Made by a program: the position numbers and the translations under genes
Shown here: positions 9,121 through 17,916 of the stretch, piece by piece
How positions within the stretch are numbered: position 1 is the stretch's first letter
Layout of the letters: each line of letters starts with the position of its first letter
The notes under the pieces: generated by a model
The model's database searches: none
Seen by the model: only the letters and a program-made list of their open reading frames with translations
Told to the model about the DNA's origin: nothing
NCBI GenBank assembly: GCA_020636105.1
Contig: JACJYL010000001.1
Location: 2,294,001-2,358,000, forward strand
Length of the DNA: 64,000 bases
Direction of reading: 5' to 3'
DNA from: Lewinellaceae bacterium
GTDB lineage: Bacteria > Bacteroidota > Bacteroidia > Chitinophagales > Saprospiraceae

Positions 9121-10065
9121 ATGAAGAAATTAATCTATTTGTTGCCTTTCCTTTTAGGGCTGGCAGCATGTGGCGGTGGTTCCGGCAATACAGAACTCAC
9201 CACCCCATTGGACAGTATGTCCTATTCGCTTGGTGTCTACCTGACGGAGCAGCTCAACACACAAGGTATCGCACTTAACCCTGAAATGATCCACCAGGGA
9301 TACATGGACTTCCAGGAGGAAAAAGGCATGGATAAAAAGGAATATACCAGTTTCCTTATGGAATTTTCAAAGGAAATGGGAATGAGACAAGGCGCTCCTG
9401 TTACTGCAGATGCACCTTTGTCTACTAATCTTGATACACTTTCCTATGCTATCGGAGCAGATTTCTCTGAACGCATGAAAACCAGCGGCATGGCCCTCAA
9501 TACCGATGCTTTCCTCCAGGGTTGTAAAGACATGTTCGCCGAGGAAGGTCCGAAGATCGACCTGGCCGGCAGACAAGCACAAATCATGGTTTTCTCCAAG
9601 CAGATGCAAGAAAAACAAACCGCCAAAATGGAAGCTGAAGGTGGGGTTAACCTTGAAAAAGGGGAAGCTTTCCTTGCTGAAAACGCAACTAAAGAAGGCG
9701 TCATGACTACCGAAAGTGGCCTCCAGTACAAAGTAATTACCGCCGGTGCTGGTCCTTCTCCTGCCCCTACGGACATTGTAACTGTTCACTACGAAGGCCG
9801 CCTGCTTGACGGTACGGTTTTTGACAGTTCTTACGAAAGAGGCGAGCCTATTGAATTTGGGCTAAACCAGGTAATTCCGGGATGGACCGAAGGCGTTCAA
9901 CTGATGAATGCAGGAGCCAAATACCAGTTGTACATTCCTTCCGGACTGGCTTACGGTAAAAGAGGTTCACCACCGAATATCGGTTCAAACGAAACTTTGA
10001 TCTTTGATGTGGAACTGTTGAGCTTCAAGCCTGCTCCTCCACCTCCTCCAGCTCCAGGGCAGTAA
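9121..10065 (+). CDS. FKBP-type peptidyl-prolyl isomerase lipoprotein (Mip/FkpA-like)
   Basis: A 314-residue lipoprotein that should catalyse cis-trans isomerisation of prolyl bonds in envelope proteins. The signal sequence ends in the lipobox LAAC with the lipidated Cys17. Residues about 25-185 resemble the helical FKBP N-terminal dimerisation domain (two DSMSYSLG/DTLSYAIG segments), here apparently duplicated. The catalytic FKBP domain spans about 197-306: VTVHYEGRLLDGTVFDSSY, the VIPGWTEGVQLM active-site segment and YIPSGLAYG are present. A short proline-rich tail (PAPPPPPAPGQ) ends the protein. It stands alone, followed by a strong terminator. Confidence 0.93.
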   Translation: MKKLIYLLPFLLGLAACGGGSGNTELTTPLDSMSYSLGVYLTEQLNTQGIALNPEMIHQGYMDFQEEKGMDKKEYTSFLMEFSKEMGMRQGAPVTADAPLSTNLDTLSYAIGADFSERMKTSGMALNTDAFLQGCKDMFAEEGPKIDLAGRQAQIMVFSKQMQEKQTAKMEAEGGVNLEKGEAFLAENATKEGVMTTESGLQYKVITAGAGPSPAPTDIVTVHYEGRLLDGTVFDSSYERGEPIEFGLNQVIPGWTEGVQLMNAGAKYQLYIPSGLAYGKRGSPPNIGSNETLIFDVELLSFKPAPPPPPAPGQ

Positions 10066-10090
10066 GATTTTTGCGCGATGATTTTCATCG

Positions 10091-10130
10091 AAAAAAAGCC
10101 ATCTCATTCGTTTGGGATGGCTTTTTTTTT
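10091..10130 (+). terminator. Intrinsic terminator after the FKBP gene
   Basis: A run of A, the stem AGCCATC/GATGGCT with a short loop, then nine T residues. The A-run means it could also act on the minus strand. Confidence 0.9.
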
Positions 10131-10195
10131 AATTATGTTGCATGGCTTTAATCTTTTCGTGCAAATTTTGGTTTATTCTAAAAACATCCATTGAA

Positions 10196-11290
10196 ATGAT
10201 AGGCTCGCGATTTACAAAACATATTCCGGAACAGGATAACCGGACGCCTTTTGAAAAGCTCTTGGAGTTATTCCTGGAGCTTATGGTCTATACTTCGGGG
10301 GATATAGAGGAAGCCTTCGACTGGATGGAACAGATCGACCAGGAGCACCATATTACTACTCCCGATTACACCCTGGAGGACTTTCGAAGAGACCTCGAAA
10401 AACAATCTTTTATCCAGCCGGACGAAAAAGGAGGGCAAAAACTCAGCGGTAAAGGGGAACGGATTATCCGCCAGAGAGCGTTGGATCAGATCTTCGGGAA
10501 ACTGAAACGCGACGGCGGCGGCAATCACAGCAGCCCGATCACCGGCAACGGGGATGAACAGACGGCAGGTAGAAAACCATATCAGTTCGGCGACAATCTC
10601 AGCCATATAGATTTTACGACCAGTTTACAAAATGCACAACTGCGTCACGGGCTCGATTCCTTCACCCTGAATGAAGATGACCTGGAAGTCATCGAAACCG
10701 AACACAAAAGCCAGATGGCTACGGTTTTGATGATCGATATTTCACACTCCATGATTCTCTACGGGGAAGACCGCATCACTCCCGCCAAAAAGGTGGCCAT
10801 GGCCCTGGCGGAACTGATCACTACACGCTATCCAAAAGACACCCTGGATGTAGTAGTCTTTGGCAACGATGCCTGGCAGGTGCAGATCAAAGACCTCCCC
10901 TATTTGCAGGTGGGGCCTTTCCATACCAATACCGTTGCCGGGCTGGAATTGGCTATGGACATCCTCCGGAAACGCAAAATGCGCAACAAACAGATCTTTA
11001 TGATCACAGATGGCAAGCCCACCTGTCTGAAAGAAAAAGACGGGAGCTACTACCAAAACAGTATGGGCCGCGATCCGCGAATTATCAATAAAACCATTAA
11101 CCTTGCCATCCAGTGCAGGAAATTACGGATTCCGATCACGACTTTCATGATTGCCCAGGATCCGTACCTGCAAAGGTTTGTGGAGGACTTCACGGAAGCC
11201 AACAAAGGCAAGGCATTCTTTTCAGGACTTCAAGGACTGGGTCAGTTCATTTTTGCTGACTATGAAAAAAATAAAAGACGAAGAAAATGA
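10196..11290 (+). CDS. VWA-domain protein, partner of the downstream AAA+ ATPase
   Basis: A 364-residue cytoplasmic protein. The ATG at 10196 (MIGSRFTKHIPEQ) is preferred over 10142, whose first 18 residues look non-coding and lie just after the terminator. A helical N-terminal part (1-100) and a polar linker precede a von Willebrand factor A domain from about 172 to 355. The metal-ion-dependent adhesion site D181-x-S183-x-S185 (DISHS) is intact, and ITDGKPT supplies a later MIDAS segment. Its TGA stop overlaps the next start in an ATGA, so the two are translationally coupled. VWA plus MoxR-type AAA+ pairs generally act as metal-insertion or complex-remodelling chaperones; the client is not shown here. 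Confidence 0.88.
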   Translation: MIGSRFTKHIPEQDNRTPFEKLLELFLELMVYTSGDIEEAFDWMEQIDQEHHITTPDYTLEDFRRDLEKQSFIQPDEKGGQKLSGKGERIIRQRALDQIFGKLKRDGGGNHSSPITGNGDEQTAGRKPYQFGDNLSHIDFTTSLQNAQLRHGLDSFTLNEDDLEVIETEHKSQMATVLMIDISHSMILYGEDRITPAKKVAMALAELITTRYPKDTLDVVVFGNDAWQVQIKDLPYLQVGPFHTNTVAGLELAMDILRKRKMRNKQIFMITDGKPTCLKEKDGSYYQNSMGRDPRIINKTINLAIQCRKLRIPITTFMIAQDPYLQRFVEDFTEANKGKAFFSGLQGLGQFIFADYEKNKRRRK

Positions 11291-12768
11291 GTCAAATCGA
11301 ACAAATCAAAACACTAGGCGATTTAAAAGCCTCAGGTTATCAATCCAAATCCGTCAAAGATGAAATGCGGGATAACCTGATCAAAAAACTACGCTCCGGC
11401 GAACCTGTTTTTACGGGAATTCTCGGTTATGAACACAGCGTTATTCCCCAACTCGAAAGAGCCATTTTATCGGGTCATAATATCAATTTCCTGGGATTAC
11501 GCGGCCAGGCAAAGACCAAAATGGCCCGCAAGATGATCGAACTGCTGGACGAATACATTCCCATCGTTTCAGGGTCGGAGATCAATGACGACCCCCTGCA
11601 CCCGCTTTCGCTGAAATCGAGGAAACTCATCGAAGAGATGGGCGATAAAACTCCGGTCGAATGGGTCCACCGCTCAACACGTTATACCGAAAAGCTGGCG
11701 ACTCCCGATGTGAATGTAGCCGACCTTATCGGAGATATTGATCCCATCAAAGCCGCGAATATGCGACTGAGTTATGCCGATGAGGAAGTGATCCACTTCG
11801 GGCTCATTCCACGTTCCAACCGCGGGATTTTCGTCATCAATGAGCTACCGGACCTCCAGGCGCGCATACAGGTGGCGCTTTTTAATATTTTACAGGAAAG
11901 CGATATCCAGATTCGTGGATTCAAATTGCGTTTCCCGCTGGATGTGCATTTCGTATTCACCGCCAACCCCGAAGATTATACCAACCGTGGTTCTATCATC
12001 ACGCCGTTGAAGGATCGTATCCAGAGCCAGATTTTCACCCATTACCCGGGCAGTATTGAGATCGGTCGCCAGATTACCAAACAGGAAATCCGCCTGGCAC
12101 CACCACAACAAAAGATCATCGTTCCCGAACTGATCGAAAAGCTCATCGAACAGATAGCCGTTGAAGCCCGACAAAGTGAATATGTAGATGAAAAAAGCGG
12201 GGTTTCTGCACGATTGGCGATCTCTGCCTATGAAAGTGTGGTGAGTTCCGTAGAACGCCGGATGATCCTCAATGATGAAAAAACAGGGATGGCCCGCATC
12301 AGCGACCTGAATGCCACCATTCCAGCCATCGTCGGAAAAATAGAAATGGTGTATGAAGGAGAGCAGGAAGGTTCCGTCAATGTGGCGTTAAAGCTCATTT
12401 CTGAAGCCATCAAAGCCCTGGCACCCGATTATTTTAAAGGCATCGAACGACTAAAAACAAGTACCGGGACCAACCCGGCTTCACGCTACAATGAAATCAC
12501 CACCTGGTTTGAAGAAGGAGGCGAAATCGACCTCCTGAATGACGGACCTGTCAAAGTTTATGAAAAGGAACTGAACAAGGTGACAGGCCTTCGCAAAGTA
12601 GTGGAATTATTAACTGAAGCCAAAGGCGCGGAAGCACTGCTGATGATGGAATACCTGCTACACGTATTGGCAGAACATTCCCTGCTCGACAAACGAATGC
12701 TTCAGGTCAGCTACCGGTTCCAGGATTATTTCAATTCAGTCATTAAGGGGCTGGGGAATGATAATTAA
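11287..12768 (+). CDS. MoxR/magnesium-chelatase-like AAA+ ATPase
   Basis: A 493-residue ATPase coupled to the VWA gene by a 4-base overlap. The Walker A motif is G70-LRGQAKT (70-77). The Walker B position reads IFVINELPDL with Asn185-Glu186, so the usual aspartate is Asn while the catalytic glutamate is kept. As I recall, INELPDL also occurs in related ChlI-like proteins, so this may be a family trait. Sensor and arginine-finger regions are visible in FTANPEDYTNRG and TPLKDRI. The C-terminal third is helical. With the VWA partner it probably forms a chelatase-like remodelling machine; no metal-cofactor biosynthesis gene lies beside it. Confidence 0.88.
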   Translation: MSQIEQIKTLGDLKASGYQSKSVKDEMRDNLIKKLRSGEPVFTGILGYEHSVIPQLERAILSGHNINFLGLRGQAKTKMARKMIELLDEYIPIVSGSEINDDPLHPLSLKSRKLIEEMGDKTPVEWVHRSTRYTEKLATPDVNVADLIGDIDPIKAANMRLSYADEEVIHFGLIPRSNRGIFVINELPDLQARIQVALFNILQESDIQIRGFKLRFPLDVHFVFTANPEDYTNRGSIITPLKDRIQSQIFTHYPGSIEIGRQITKQEIRLAPPQQKIIVPELIEKLIEQIAVEARQSEYVDEKSGVSARLAISAYESVVSSVERRMILNDEKTGMARISDLNATIPAIVGKIEMVYEGEQEGSVNVALKLISEAIKALAPDYFKGIERLKTSTGTNPASRYNEITTWFEEGGEIDLLNDGPVKVYEKELNKVTGLRKVVELLTEAKGAEALLMMEYLLHVLAEHSLLDKRMLQVSYRFQDYFNSVIKGLGNDN

Positions 12769-12832
12769 ATAAAAAACGCGTTTCAGCTCATTCCCAAGAT
12801 CATTCGATCAACTGGGAATGAGCCAAAACGCG
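12767..12832 (-). terminator. Strong terminator between convergent genes
   Basis: A long stem, CGCGTTT plus GCTCATTCCCA, pairs with TGGGAATGAGC plus AAAACGCG across a loop of about 15 bases. Read on the minus strand it is followed by TTTTTTATTT, so it is a classical intrinsic terminator for the gene at 12888-16256. It may also stop read-through from the AAA+ gene. Confidence 0.9.
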
Positions 12833-12887
12833 GAACATAACATCATTGAGTGCGCGGATAATTTTCGTTTTGTACTCCCTGGAATTT

Positions 12888-15800
12888 TTATTCCTTTACC
12901 ATTTTCCCGGTACCTATCAAAATGCCATCTGCATACAACTTATAAAAATACATGCCAGGATGGATAGTCTTGTTTTTCAATTGAAATTGACTCCCTTCAA
13001 AATCCTTTTTTAATACCAGTTGCCCTTGAAGATTGTAAAGACTGAATGCGCCTTCTTTCATTTTATAATCATAAATCGAAATAGTGGATTGATCGTTGAA
13101 AGGATTTGGAAACACACTTATCCGGGCATCAGGAACAAAATATTCTTCATTATTTACCGTAATAAAATGGTCTCCAATCGTGTGTATTACCTCATTGGTC
13201 ATTACAACCGGATTGGTATCAAAATAAATACCCGCATCATTTAAAATCACCGTTCCGTTGGGGTTGCCGGGAATTTGATTGATTTTAAATTTCACAAAGC
13301 CATGGGATGCTGCTTCGTTACTGGTACTATCGGGCAGGTTAATGTCATCAAAAGTAAATTTCAACACATTTCCACCTAACAGTTCTGCTCTGTATGGATG
13401 GCTGGAAGCCCCGGTTTGGAGGGTGGCTGGATCGAGGTATTGACTCAGGGTATCCAATAAAACTACCTTAAAGGCAGGGGCTGTACCTGTATTTTGGAAC
13501 CGTACCTGGTATTCGATCTCCGTATTGGCTTCAATGAAATGAGCGTCTCCATAACCTGTCGGAAAGGCCTGTTTGTCATTAGGGTCAAAGGAATTTACGT
13601 TTTCAAGGCAATCGACCGAAGCAAAAGAATTTTCGTCGTTAAAAGTGAAAATATTTACCAACCCCGTCATATTGATACCGCCACACCCTTCTACCGCTAC
13701 TGCGTTCATGCTGTAGCCCTGGAATCCGGGTTCCTGATCTGCTTCCAACCTCCAGGTTGCGCCATTGGCCGGAAAATCAATTAACATATCCATTCCTGCA
13801 TCCAACTGAAAAACATCAGTGCTATACATGACTACGTCCTCCACAACGATATAATTCCTTGGAACAGGCATATCTACTGCCCCAACATTTTCAATCCTCA
13901 AATGCACCCCTTGTTCATCGCAAGACCCACTGACTTCAATAATGGCTCCCGACCAGGCATCGTCCGGTTCATCGCAAGGGCTATCAGGAAAGATATGTGC
14001 CTCGGAACAATGTGTTTGTCCAAAATTCGCTTCGCAACTAACAAAAACCTCCAGGTTGAAACTACCACAATCCAATGGATCGAGTGTTCCCAGGTCAAAC
14101 CGATAAACATTATCGCCAAGGTTTGAAAAGGGAATCGAACTGCCGGTCAAATTTAAGAAAGGATCCAGTGCAATTTCAACATAAACATCTTCTATTACAG
14201 CCAGACTGTTATTACAATAAAAAACAGTGTAATCATTTTCCAAACAATGTCTCAGGGAGGATGCCCCCATATCTACGGAGAGCACCGGGCAGTTGGGATC
14301 TTCCTGCTCAAACTGAAAAGCAAAATTCTTATCGTAAGAAGATTCACTTCCAATGGGCTGATCGAAAGTTACCGTCATATCGCACCCTATATTGATATTG
14401 GGTGTGTTGAGTACGCCCAATTCAAACAAACTTTGGCTTGGGTTGACAGACGTATCAGCAATTTCGTAGTAACCATTTTCATCCGTTACGACCATTTTCA
14501 CTGTTCCACTTCCCTGGTTTCTAAGGTAAACAGTGCGCTGTCCAATGCCCTCTTCCAATGGATCCATGGTACAATCCACCAAAGTATCTGAAAAAACATA
14601 TCCCGATACATGGAGGATCGTGGGGGATGTACTGTAATAAAAAATGCTGTTACAATAATTCCAGTTACCGGATTCGTCTCCAACCCAGGTTACTACGGTA
14701 TAAACACCGGAAGGCAATTCATTGAGTGACAAATATTCTGCAGCAGGAGGCTCATTTTCATTAAAATCTGAGATAAATTCAATGCGGAAGATGAGATTAT
14801 CCGTCAAGGTGCAATTGTCCACAGCGTTTTGTGCCAAATCCTCCGCCCAGAGTTTTTGATTGGGGAGATTTTCTCCATTGTAATAGTGGATGCTTCCCGG
14901 ACAGCCCAGTTCCGGAGCTATATTATCTTCCGTACAATTCCAATCCAGGTTGACTGTGGTAATACAAAAATTCTGGTTGCCGGCCATATCTTCCACAACA
15001 AGCACCAGCTGATACTGTGCGAAATCATTGGTCAATAACACCTCTTCGTTTGTCAGCGGAACACCCGAATCAAAATCCTCTATTGTACCTATGGTCAAAA
15101 ACACCTCGCTGCAATCATCAAAACTGCCTTGATCGATGTCAATAGCTGAAACCAGAAACTCATCACCATCGTTAATCGTCCAGGTGATTTGATCTTCACA
15201 AATAGCCACAGGGGGAATCATGTCATTGGCGCAACCGGCATTCAGGTTAAAATAGGTGTTGCAATAATCCCAATTCCCGTTTTCATCTCCCACCCACATG
15301 GCGACGCTTATGAATCCTGCATCTGCTTCGGTAAAGATCAGGCTTTCTGTTTCGGGAGGTGTCCCTGTGGAATTTTCCGCCAGCTCCAGGCGAAACTGAA
15401 GGTTTTCATGAGTTGTACAATTATCAAAAGATGCCGCATCAAAATCGGTGGCCCAAATTTCAACTTCTGTTAGTGGAGCCTGAAGGCTGAATTCCAACCC
15501 GACGAGACAATAAGGTGTTGGCGCTATTTCATCTCCCTCACAGTCGTTCCAGTTGATTTGGACGGTTGTAAAACAAGCTTTCTCATTTCCATGAGCATCT
15601 TTTACGGAAAGGGCTACCGCGTATTCACTGGCATCGTTACTCAGTGTTAAACTTTGACTTGTTGGAGGGTTTTCCGGATCATAATCTTCTAAACGAGCTA
15701 AACCGAGCGTGATGTCGCCACAATTATCATAGCTGCCTTCGTTGATATCGTCAACAGTCACTTCAGTTGTTGAGCCTGTAGCATTTATTACAGGGGCGCC

Positions 15801-16256
15801 ATCACAAACAGCTACCGGTGCAACTTGTTCAGCATCACAAACGACGTTTAATGTAGTGGAGCAATTTGACCAATTACCACTTTCGTCACCAACCCAGATC
15901 ACTACCGTAATAATATCAGGGCCGGAAAAAGCGGTAATGGATTGGGAGGCTGGAACGGAGCCATCAAATTCAGATGCCTTTTGTATGCGGAAGTCCAGAT
16001 TTCCGAATTCGGTACAATTGTCGGTTGTCCCCCCATCGAAATCGAGTCCCCATACTATCTGTATGGGATTGCCATCCTGGAAATCTACGGTCAGTCCAGC
16101 TATACATACTATTTCCGGAGCCTCGACATCCGGATCACACTGCTGGGCGTGGACGAATACTGCAAAACAAGAAAGCAGCAAAATAAGGGTCGTTTGACTA
16201 ATCAACTTTATTAATGTGTTCACGATTTCACTTTTTTGGTGTAAAGTTTTTTCCAT
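12888..16256 (-). CDS. Secreted repeat protein with T9SS sorting domain
   Basis: A 1122-residue exported protein with a signal peptide ending near VFVHAQQ (about residue 39). Five modules of about 90-100 residues follow, in alternating order. Type A modules contain DNCT...N and end in WVGDE(S/N)GNW-x-x-C. Type B modules contain DxC and end in a hydrophobic-D-x-x-GN-x-x-(A/F)C segment. The order is A-B-A-B-A. A middle region from about 545 resembles a Cna-B/SdrD-like fold. FDPNDKQAFPTGYG starts a domain common in Bacteroidota cell-surface proteins (DUF7619-like, near a bacterial DUF11 fold). The last 80 residues are a T9SS sorting domain (ISVFPNPFNDQSTI ... GMYFYKLY). Function is unknown; it is likely surface-exposed or released. 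Confidence 0.9.
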   Translation of the reverse strand: MEKTLHQKSEIVNTLIKLISQTTLILLLSCFAVFVHAQQCDPDVEAPEIVCIAGLTVDFQDGNPIQIVWGLDFDGGTTDNCTEFGNLDFRIQKASEFDGSVPASQSITAFSGPDIITVVIWVGDESGNWSNCSTTLNVVCDAEQVAPVAVCDGAPVINATGSTTEVTVDDINEGSYDNCGDITLGLARLEDYDPENPPTSQSLTLSNDASEYAVALSVKDAHGNEKACFTTVQINWNDCEGDEIAPTPYCLVGLEFSLQAPLTEVEIWATDFDAASFDNCTTHENLQFRLELAENSTGTPPETESLIFTEADAGFISVAMWVGDENGNWDYCNTYFNLNAGCANDMIPPVAICEDQITWTINDGDEFLVSAIDIDQGSFDDCSEVFLTIGTIEDFDSGVPLTNEEVLLTNDFAQYQLVLVVEDMAGNQNFCITTVNLDWNCTEDNIAPELGCPGSIHYYNGENLPNQKLWAEDLAQNAVDNCTLTDNLIFRIEFISDFNENEPPAAEYLSLNELPSGVYTVVTWVGDESGNWNYCNSIFYYSTSPTILHVSGYVFSDTLVDCTMDPLEEGIGQRTVYLRNQGSGTVKMVVTDENGYYEIADTSVNPSQSLFELGVLNTPNINIGCDMTVTFDQPIGSESSYDKNFAFQFEQEDPNCPVLSVDMGASSLRHCLENDYTVFYCNNSLAVIEDVYVEIALDPFLNLTGSSIPFSNLGDNVYRFDLGTLDPLDCGSFNLEVFVSCEANFGQTHCSEAHIFPDSPCDEPDDAWSGAIIEVSGSCDEQGVHLRIENVGAVDMPVPRNYIVVEDVVMYSTDVFQLDAGMDMLIDFPANGATWRLEADQEPGFQGYSMNAVAVEGCGGINMTGLVNIFTFNDENSFASVDCLENVNSFDPNDKQAFPTGYGDAHFIEANTEIEYQVRFQNTGTAPAFKVVLLDTLSQYLDPATLQTGASSHPYRAELLGGNVLKFTFDDINLPDSTSNEAASHGFVKFKINQIPGNPNGTVILNDAGIYFDTNPVVMTNEVIHTIGDHFITVNNEEYFVPDARISVFPNPFNDQSTISIYDYKMKEGAFSLYNLQGQLVLKKDFEGSQFQLKNKTIHPGMYFYKLYADGILIGTGKMVKE

Positions 16257-16306
16257 TGGAATGGATTTTCTGTTCTTAAAATAGGATTATGATCATCATC
16301 ATGATA

Positions 16307-16338
16307 CAAATATGAACACAAGTGAGTCTTTTTACAAA
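16307..16338 (-). promoter_or_regulatory. Candidate housekeeping promoter for the 12888-16256 gene
   Basis: On the minus strand TTTG (16335-16338) is followed after 20 bases by CATATTTG (16307-16314), one base off TAnnTTTG. The start codon lies about 50 bases downstream. The rest of the 186-base divergent gap is AT-rich, with no clear promoter for the plus-strand gene at 16443. Confidence 0.5.
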
Positions 16339-16442
16339 AACAGTTTGATTAAATTGTAGAGGTCTTTTTAAACAAAAATGGTTTTATTGTCTTTTTTTAT
16401 TGACTAATTGAACATTTTTGTAGAAATAATATTGACAAAATA

Positions 16443-17840
16443 ATGAAAAAACAAAGTGAAAAAACAGAAAAAATTATTTCACAGTTTAATAAACAGGAAA
16501 TTTTCCGGATCAAAAAATTTTTAAACTCTCCTTATTTTAATCAAAGGGAAGACGTCAAAGCGCTATTTGAAATAATCGTTTCCGAACCCGAAATAACTCA
16601 AATGGAGACTTTTGCCAGGCTTTTCCCCGGAGATTCATACGATAATCAAAAACTAAGGCTTGTTCGAAGTTATCTTTTTCGATTGATAGAAAAGTATTTA
16701 TTGATAAGGGAATTTTCAGAAGATGAACTTGCAGCCTCGTATTACCTGACGAAGGCTTATCGCAAAAGAGGATTAACGGATGCTTTTAAAAAATCTTACG
16801 AAAAGGCCTTACATAACCTCGATAATCAACCTGATCGAAATGCACGTTATTATGAATATGCCTATCACCTTCAATGGGAGCGACACCTGTTGGCCTCCGC
16901 TGATTCACCGAGTGAGGCCAATAATCTTCTGGAGATGTCGGATACGATAGACCTTTCCTATCTATCCCTGAAATTGAGGAATATTTGCTTGCTGGCAGCT
17001 CACCAAAGTGTTTACAATGCTACATTGCAACCCCAGCTGGCAGATGAGGTGTTGCAGCATGTTCAAAAGAGCGACCTATTGAATATACCGGCGGTTAGCA
17101 TTTATTATTATGGGTATCGAATGTTTGAAAAGAAAACGGCTGAAGACTACTTCAAAAAATTCAAATTGCTGGTCCTTCAAAATGGAGCACTGTTTCCCCG
17201 GGATGAGATTAGAGACCTTTATTTGATGGCCATCAATTACTGTGTCCGGCAATTAAACGACGGGGATGAGTTCTATTTTCGTGAAGCATTCGAATTGTAT
17301 AAGGAAGGACTTGAAAACGAATACCTTTTGGAAAATGGGGTACTTTCACGATTTGCTTACCACAATGTCGTTGCCATTGGATTGAAGATCGGTGAATTCA
17401 ACTGGGTAGCGTTTTTTATACAGCGTTATAAAAATGCTTTGGAAAGAAAATACAGAGATAGCTCTTTCAGCTTCAATACGGCAAGGCTTGAATTAAGTCG
17501 TAAAAACTATGGTGCGGTGTTGGAATTATTACAAAAAGCAAATTACAGGGATCTCTTGCTCAATCTCACGGCGAAGACACTTTTGCTGAAGACTTATTAT
17601 GAATTAGGCGAAACCAATTTATTATACGCCCATTTGGATGCAATGAATAATTATATCAGACGAAAAGGGATCATTGGATATCATAAAACCAACTTTCAGA
17701 ATATCGTTCGTTACACCCGAAAATTAGCCAATACAAACCCGTATGACAAAGTCGAAAAATCATCTTTAGCCAAAATGATCGAAAAGGAAGAGGTTTTGAC
17801 GGAAAAGAAGTGGTTATTAAGTATGATTGAAATGGGATAA
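16443..17840 (+). CDS. Uncharacterised all-helical (TPR-like) protein
   Basis: A 465-residue protein with no signal peptide or membrane segment. It is rich in Leu, Tyr, Lys and Glu and reads as a series of amphipathic helices. Segments such as YYLTKAYRKRGLTDAFKKSYEKAL and LLLKTYYELGETNLLYAHLDA (described here by their Y-x-x-G pattern) look like degenerate tetratricopeptide hairpins. I do not recognise a named family; proteins of this look seem common in Saprospiria. It probably acts as a cytoplasmic protein-protein scaffold. Codon use is more AT-rich than in the flanking genes. It lies between a divergent T9SS cargo gene and the glucoamylase, with no operon partner evident. Confidence 0.75.
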   Translation: MKKQSEKTEKIISQFNKQEIFRIKKFLNSPYFNQREDVKALFEIIVSEPEITQMETFARLFPGDSYDNQKLRLVRSYLFRLIEKYLLIREFSEDELAASYYLTKAYRKRGLTDAFKKSYEKALHNLDNQPDRNARYYEYAYHLQWERHLLASADSPSEANNLLEMSDTIDLSYLSLKLRNICLLAAHQSVYNATLQPQLADEVLQHVQKSDLLNIPAVSIYYYGYRMFEKKTAEDYFKKFKLLVLQNGALFPRDEIRDLYLMAINYCVRQLNDGDEFYFREAFELYKEGLENEYLLENGVLSRFAYHNVVAIGLKIGEFNWVAFFIQRYKNALERKYRDSSFSFNTARLELSRKNYGAVLELLQKANYRDLLLNLTAKTLLLKTYYELGETNLLYAHLDAMNNYIRRKGIIGYHKTNFQNIVRYTRKLANTNPYDKVEKSSLAKMIEKEEVLTEKKWLLSMIEMG

Positions 17841-17875
17841 TTTTGTAACAATCAGCATATCCAGGGAAATCCTGT

Positions 17876-17904
17876 GTGACTTTTTGCTAAAAAGACATCT
17901 TTTC
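17876..17904 (+). promoter_or_regulatory. Alternative-sigma promoter motif, copy 1 (glucoamylase)
   Basis: GTGACTT (17876-17882), a 16-base spacer, then CTTTTC (17899-17904). The ATG follows 12 bases later, so the leader would be only about 6 bases. The motif is shared with three other genes in the block at identical spacing and does not match the TTTG/TAnnTTTG promoter. Confidence 0.7.
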
Positions 17905-17916
17905 TAAAAAAACACA

